Positions 61,006 through 64,000 of a stretch of 64,000 nt of DNA are shown in pieces (positions within the stretch are counted from its first letter, which is position 1; the number at the start of each line of letters is the position of its first letter). The position numbers were made by a program, and so were the translations under genes. Under the pieces are notes generated by a model, which worked only from the letters and a program-made list of their open reading frames with translations, was not told where the DNA came from and made no database searches. The stretch is from an uncultured Pelagibacteraceae bacterium. Lineage in GTDB: Bacteria > Pseudomonadota > Alphaproteobacteria > Pelagibacterales > Pelagibacteraceae. The stretch lies in contig CACMPD010000002.1 of the NCBI GenBank assembly GCA_902615425.1, positions 1-64,000 of the forward strand, read 5' to 3'.

Positions 61006-62507
61006 TAAAAAATACCTTTTTTCAAATTTCTTTTAAGTTTACTATTTTTTACTTCAATATTTAATTTATCTAATTGACCTGGCTTCAATTTTTTTAAATT
61101 TTGTACTATCTTTAAAAATCTATCACTTTCTTTTTTATCTAAGATATTTTCTGTTAAAGTTAGGAACTTTTTAATGTAATTTTCTCTTTTAAAAGGTCGT
61201 GATCCATAAGGATGAGCATCTGCTACACCTTGCTCCTCAGAAATTTTTTTACCATTATTTAGAGTTATTACTACTTTTGCACCAAATGCTTTCTTTCGAG
61301 GATTAGGATCATGATATTTTTTAGTCCATTTTTTATCTTCGTGAGTTTTTATAGATTTCCATATTTTAATTGTACTTTTTCTTTTAGCTCTTGCTTTTGT
61401 ATATGATTTTACATGATGCCAAGTACCATCCTCAAGTGCAACAGCAAATATATACATTATTGAGTGATCTAATGTTTCTCTACTAGCATTAGGATCCATT
61501 TTTTGTGGATCATTTGCACCTGTCCCTATTACGTAATGAGTATGGTGGCTTGTAAAAATATCTATTTTTTTGATCTGATTAAGATTTTGAACTTTCTTTT
61601 TTAGTTTTTTTGCTAAGTCAATTAAAGCTTGAGATTGATATTCAGCAGAATATTCTTTTGTGTAAGTTTCAAGAATTGCTTTTTTTGTTTCACCTTTTTT
61701 TGGTAATGGAACTTTATATAAAGCCTTATTACCATCAAGAATTCTTGCTATCACACTATCCTCACCTTCATAAATTGGACTAGGCGCTCCTTCACCACGC
61801 ATAACTCTATCAACAGCCTCTATAGCAAGTTTTCCAGCATGTGCTGGAGCATAAGCTTTCCAACTTGAAATTTCTCCTTTTCTAGATTGTCTTGTAGAAA
61901 TTGTTGTATGTAATGCTTGTTGAATAGCTTGATAAATCGTTTCAGCTTTTAATTTTAACATTGAGCCAATCCCAGCTGCAACACTTGGACCAAGATGAGC
62001 TATATGGTCTACTTTATGTTTATGTAGACATATACCTTTAACTAAATTTACTTGTACTTCATAAGCAGTTATTATTCCTCTTAAAAGATCTAAACCACTT
62101 TTTTTATTTTGTTGAGCAACACTTATTAGAGGAGGAATGTTATCTCCTGGATGACTATAATCAGCGGCTAAAAAAGTATCATGAAAATCCAATTCTCTTA
62201 CAGCAGTTCCGTTCGACCAAGCTGCCCACTCACAATCAAATCTTAATTTACTATTAACACCGAATAATGTTGCACCATTTTTTCTTGAATGTTTTAGAGC
62301 CATTTCTCTAGATGAAACAACAGGCCTTCTGTTAAGTGATGCTATTGCAACCGATGCATTGTCTATTATTCTATTTATTGACATTTCAATTGCATCTTTA
62401 CTTAACTTAGAATTATCACAGGCAATTTCTGCAATTTTCCATGCAAGCTGATTTTTTTTTGGTAGATGAATCTTAGATGGGTAAACTTTAATTTTATGAA
62501 CTATCAA
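61005..62507 (-). CDS. prpD: 2-methylcitrate dehydratase
   Basis: 500 residues of the MmgE/PrpD family. [82 protein letters not shown] (the A-x-x-N-G-x-x-x-R-x-x-D-F-D/H-D motif), plus [35 protein letters not shown]. It dehydrates methylcitrate in propionate breakdown. First gene of prpD-prpB-prpC and 53 bp after gph. Confidence 0.88.
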   Translation of the reverse strand: MIVHKIKVYPSKIHLPKKNQLAWKIAEIACDNSKLSKDAIEMSINRIIDNASVAIASLNRRPVVSSREMALKHSRKNGATLFGVNSKLRFDCEWAAWSNGTAVRELDFHDTFLAADYSHPGDNIPPLISVAQQNKKSGLDLLRGIITAYEVQVNLVKGICLHKHKVDHIAHLGPSVAAGIGSMLKLKAETIYQAIQQALHTTISTRQSRKGEISSWKAYAPAHAGKLAIEAVDRVMRGEGAPSPIYEGEDSVIARILDGNKALYKVPLPKKGETKKAILETYTKEYSAEYQSQALIDLAKKLKKKVQNLNQIKKIDIFTSHHTHYVIGTGANDPQKMDPNASRETLDHSIMYIFAVALEDGTWHHVKSYTKARAKRKSTIKIWKSIKTHEDKKWTKKYHDPNPRKKAFGAKVVITLNNGKKISEEQGVADAHPYGSRPFKRENYIKKFLTLTENILDKKESDRFLKIVQNLKKLKPGQLDKLNIEVKNSKLKRNLKKGIF

Positions 62508-62560
62508 AATAACTCCTAATTAACGAAGTTGTTTTAATAGTTAAAAAAAAATAATCAATA

Positions 62561-63244
62561 TTAAAGATATTTTGATACTATTTTTTCGATACCAATAAAG
62601 TCTTTTACCAAGTGATTATGGTAAATTTCATTTGTTTTTTTTTCAGTATATCCATCTTCCATTAAGATAACTGGTATACCAGCATCTTTTGCTGCATTTG
62701 CGTCAGTTTCACTATCTCCAATCATTAACGATTTTTTTATATCACCTTGCAATATTTCAATTACAGATGTTAAATGCCTTGGATCAGGCTTACAATAATC
62801 AAATGTGTTATGTCCAGCAACGTATTCAAAAAAATCATAAATCCCAATTTTTTTTAAAAGATCGACGGCCAAGTAATCAGTTTTATTTGTGCAAACAGCC
62901 ATAGAAATATTATTTTTTTTCGACCATATTAAAAAATCTTTGACACCATTTATCAAAGTACTTTCGTTAACAATGTTTTTTCCATAGAAGTCAATAAAAT
63001 CTTTTATCATCTCTTTTTTAATTTTTTCATCTTGCACTTTTCCAAATTCCTTTTTAGCTTGTCCCCAAATTGATCGTCCAAGCATTGCACCTGCACCTTG
63101 CCCTACAAGACTCCTTATTTCCTCTGTAGACTTTGTGGGATAACCAAATTTTTTCATTACATGATTATGGGCACGCATTAAATCTGGTGCTGTATCAACT
63201 AAAGTTCCATCTAAATCAAAAAGAATTGTAAAATTTTGCTGCAT
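62561..63244 (-). CDS. gph: HAD-family phosphoglycolate phosphatase
   Basis: 227 residues. HAD motif I LFDLDGTLVDTAPD, motif II AVCTNKTDY, and motif III/IV KPDPRHL with MIGDSETDANAAKDAGIPVILMEDGYTEK match Gph. It removes phosphate from 2-phosphoglycolate, a by-product of DNA repair. Other small phosphate substrates are possible. On the same strand as prpDBC. Confidence 0.85.
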   Translation of the reverse strand: MQQNFTILFDLDGTLVDTAPDLMRAHNHVMKKFGYPTKSTEEIRSLVGQGAGAMLGRSIWGQAKKEFGKVQDEKIKKEMIKDFIDFYGKNIVNESTLINGVKDFLIWSKKNNISMAVCTNKTDYLAVDLLKKIGIYDFFEYVAGHNTFDYCKPDPRHLTSVIEILQGDIKKSLMIGDSETDANAAKDAGIPVILMEDGYTEKKTNEIYHNHLVKDFIGIEKIVSKYL

Positions 63245-63315
63245 AATTAAAAGTTTTTTTAAGAAATATTATGTGAATTAAGAAACATGTATACTTAATA
63301 TAAAGGATTTTATAG

Positions 63316-63939
63316 ATGAAACAATTAAATTTACAAAAGCTTCAATATAATCTTCGAAAAAAATTTTTAAAAGTTGGTGTAAAAATGATTAGTCCTGAAA
63401 CGATTTTTTTTTCGAAAGATACAAAGATAGGTAAGAATGTGATTATCGAACCTTATGTAGTAATTGGCCAAAGAGTTAAAATTGGAAACAATGTTACAAT
63501 AAAATCTTTTTCACATTTAGAAGATTGTAAAATAGAAAATAAAGTTGATGTTGGCCCATATGCTAGAATAAGACCGGGTGTAATTTTAAAAAGTGGTTCA
63601 AAAATTGGAAATTTTGTTGAAATTAAAAAAAGTACTTTGGGTATAAATTCAAAAGTAAACCACTTAACATACATTGGTGATAGCGAAATTGGTAAATCGG
63701 TTAACATTGGTGCTGGAACAATTACTTGTAATTATAATGGGGTAAAAAAAAGCAAAACTAAGATAAAAGACAATGTATTTATTGGTTCAAATTCATCATT
63801 AGTAGCACCACTTACTATTGAAGAGAATAGTGTGGTTGGAGCTGGATCAGTTATAACGAAAAATGTAAAGAAAAAATCATTAGCATTAACGAGAAGTTTA
63901 CAGACGGAAATTAAAAATTATAAAAGAAAATCAAAATAG
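63316..63939 (+). CDS. glmU: Stand-alone GlmU C-terminal domain (glucosamine-1-phosphate acetyltransferase)
   Basis: 207 residues; ordinary GlmU is about 450. The protein begins with the linker helix (LQYNLRKKFLKVGVKMISPETIFF) and contains only the left-handed beta helix: VIIEPYVVIGQRVKIGNN, VGPYARIRPGV, IGNFVEIKKSTLG, VNHLTYIGDSEIG (catalytic H116), NIGAGTITCNYNG and a C-terminal TRSLQTE. The N-terminal uridylyltransferase (with its LAAGKGTRM loop) is absent, and the 72 bp upstream cannot encode it. Gene order glmU-glmS supports the amino-sugar route. Confidence 0.85.
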   Translation: MKQLNLQKLQYNLRKKFLKVGVKMISPETIFFSKDTKIGKNVIIEPYVVIGQRVKIGNNVTIKSFSHLEDCKIENKVDVGPYARIRPGVILKSGSKIGNFVEIKKSTLGINSKVNHLTYIGDSEIGKSVNIGAGTITCNYNGVKKSKTKIKDNVFIGSNSSLVAPLTIEENSVVGAGSVITKNVKKKSLALTRSLQTEIKNYKRKSK

Positions 63940-63941
63940 TT

Positions 63942-64000
63942 ATGTGTGGAATAATTGGAATTAATAGCAATAAACCTGTATCAGCAACTATAATTAATTC
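63942..64000 (+). CDS. glmS: Glutamine-fructose-6-phosphate aminotransferase, 5' end only
   Basis: The window ends 19 codons into this gene. The start MCGIIGINSNKPVSATIIN, with Cys2 as the glutaminase nucleophile, is the class II amidotransferase start of GlmS. It starts 2 bp after the acetyltransferase stop. GlmS supplies glucosamine-6-phosphate, the precursor of the acetyltransferase substrate. Purine PurF-type starts are also MCGI, but the glmU neighbour decides. Confidence 0.75.
   Translation, partial: MCGIIGINSNKPVSATIIN

Noticed and set aside
1-64000. CRISPR array, rRNA operon, insertion sequence or transposase
   Set aside because: No regularly spaced repeats, rRNA-like sequence or transposase motifs were seen in the window.

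Overview
The window looks like a piece of a streamlined, AT-rich marine alphaproteobacterial chromosome of the SAR11 clade (Candidatus Pelagibacter or a close relative). I infer this from the very low GC content, gene spacing of a few bases, many 1-17 bp gene overlaps, and a gene set typical of the clade: many substrate-binding-protein transporters (taurine-type ABC, amino-acid ABC, TRAP, tripartite tricarboxylate), a fused SpeD-SpeE polyamine enzyme, tandem TauE/SafE permeases and an extended omega subunit. No database search was run. Family calls come from motifs and length read directly from the sequence.

Layout. 1-2.1 kb: an operon of six small unknown proteins on the minus strand. 2.1-3.7 kb: cysE-cysK. 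3.8-7.2 kb: VOC protein, exported MsrB, LysE exporter, autotransporter. 7.2-20.2 kb: a divergent organosulfonate and methylamine locus. Its minus arm is tauA-tauB-tauC(extended)-LDH2/ComC-like-phosphate acyltransferase-HisD/HpsN-like; its plus arm is aminotransferase-alanine dehydrogenase-DMGDH-like oxidase, followed by a converging BASS transporter. 20.2-23.6 kb: a winged-helix regulator with a direct-repeat operator, two tiny membrane-anchored proteins, and a tRNA-Met whose 3' 48 bp is duplicated 1.7 kb downstream, bracketing a beta-lactamase-fold gene (an island scar). 23.6-26.2 kb: surface-sugar genes. 26.2-30.4 kb: apt / mtnP-mtnA-FucA-like aldolase-speDE, which is polyamine synthesis coupled to methylthioadenosine recycling. 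30.4-34 kb: amino-acid ABC genes without an ATPase, a DoeA-like M24 protein and DUF6165. 34-41 kb: glycosyltransferases, an AbrB-type permease and tctCBA. 41-46 kb: housekeeping and oxidoreductase genes with rpoZ. 46-49 kb: TRAP dctPQM. 49-53.8 kb: dusA, two TSUP permeases, a GNAT-like protein and a coiled-coil protein. 53.8-58.4 kb: phosphohexomutase and nrdAB behind two NrdR-like boxes. 58.4-64 kb: methyltransferase, methylcitrate cycle prpDBC, gph, a GlmU with only its acetyltransferase half, and the start of glmS.

Cross-cutting patterns. (1) All four transport operons place an inverted repeat at the junction between the binding-protein gene and the membrane-subunit genes. (2) All ten convergent gene pairs end within -17 to +6 bp of each other, and four of them share one TTAA that supplies both stop codons. 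(3) Pathways are packed as short operons in which one gene's by-product feeds the next (SpeE makes MTA, MtnP releases adenine, Apt salvages it). The most unusual loci are the tRNA-flanked 1.7 kb island, the 641-residue TauC with a large inserted periplasmic region, the sulfonate locus that lacks a desulfonating enzyme, and the half-length GlmU.
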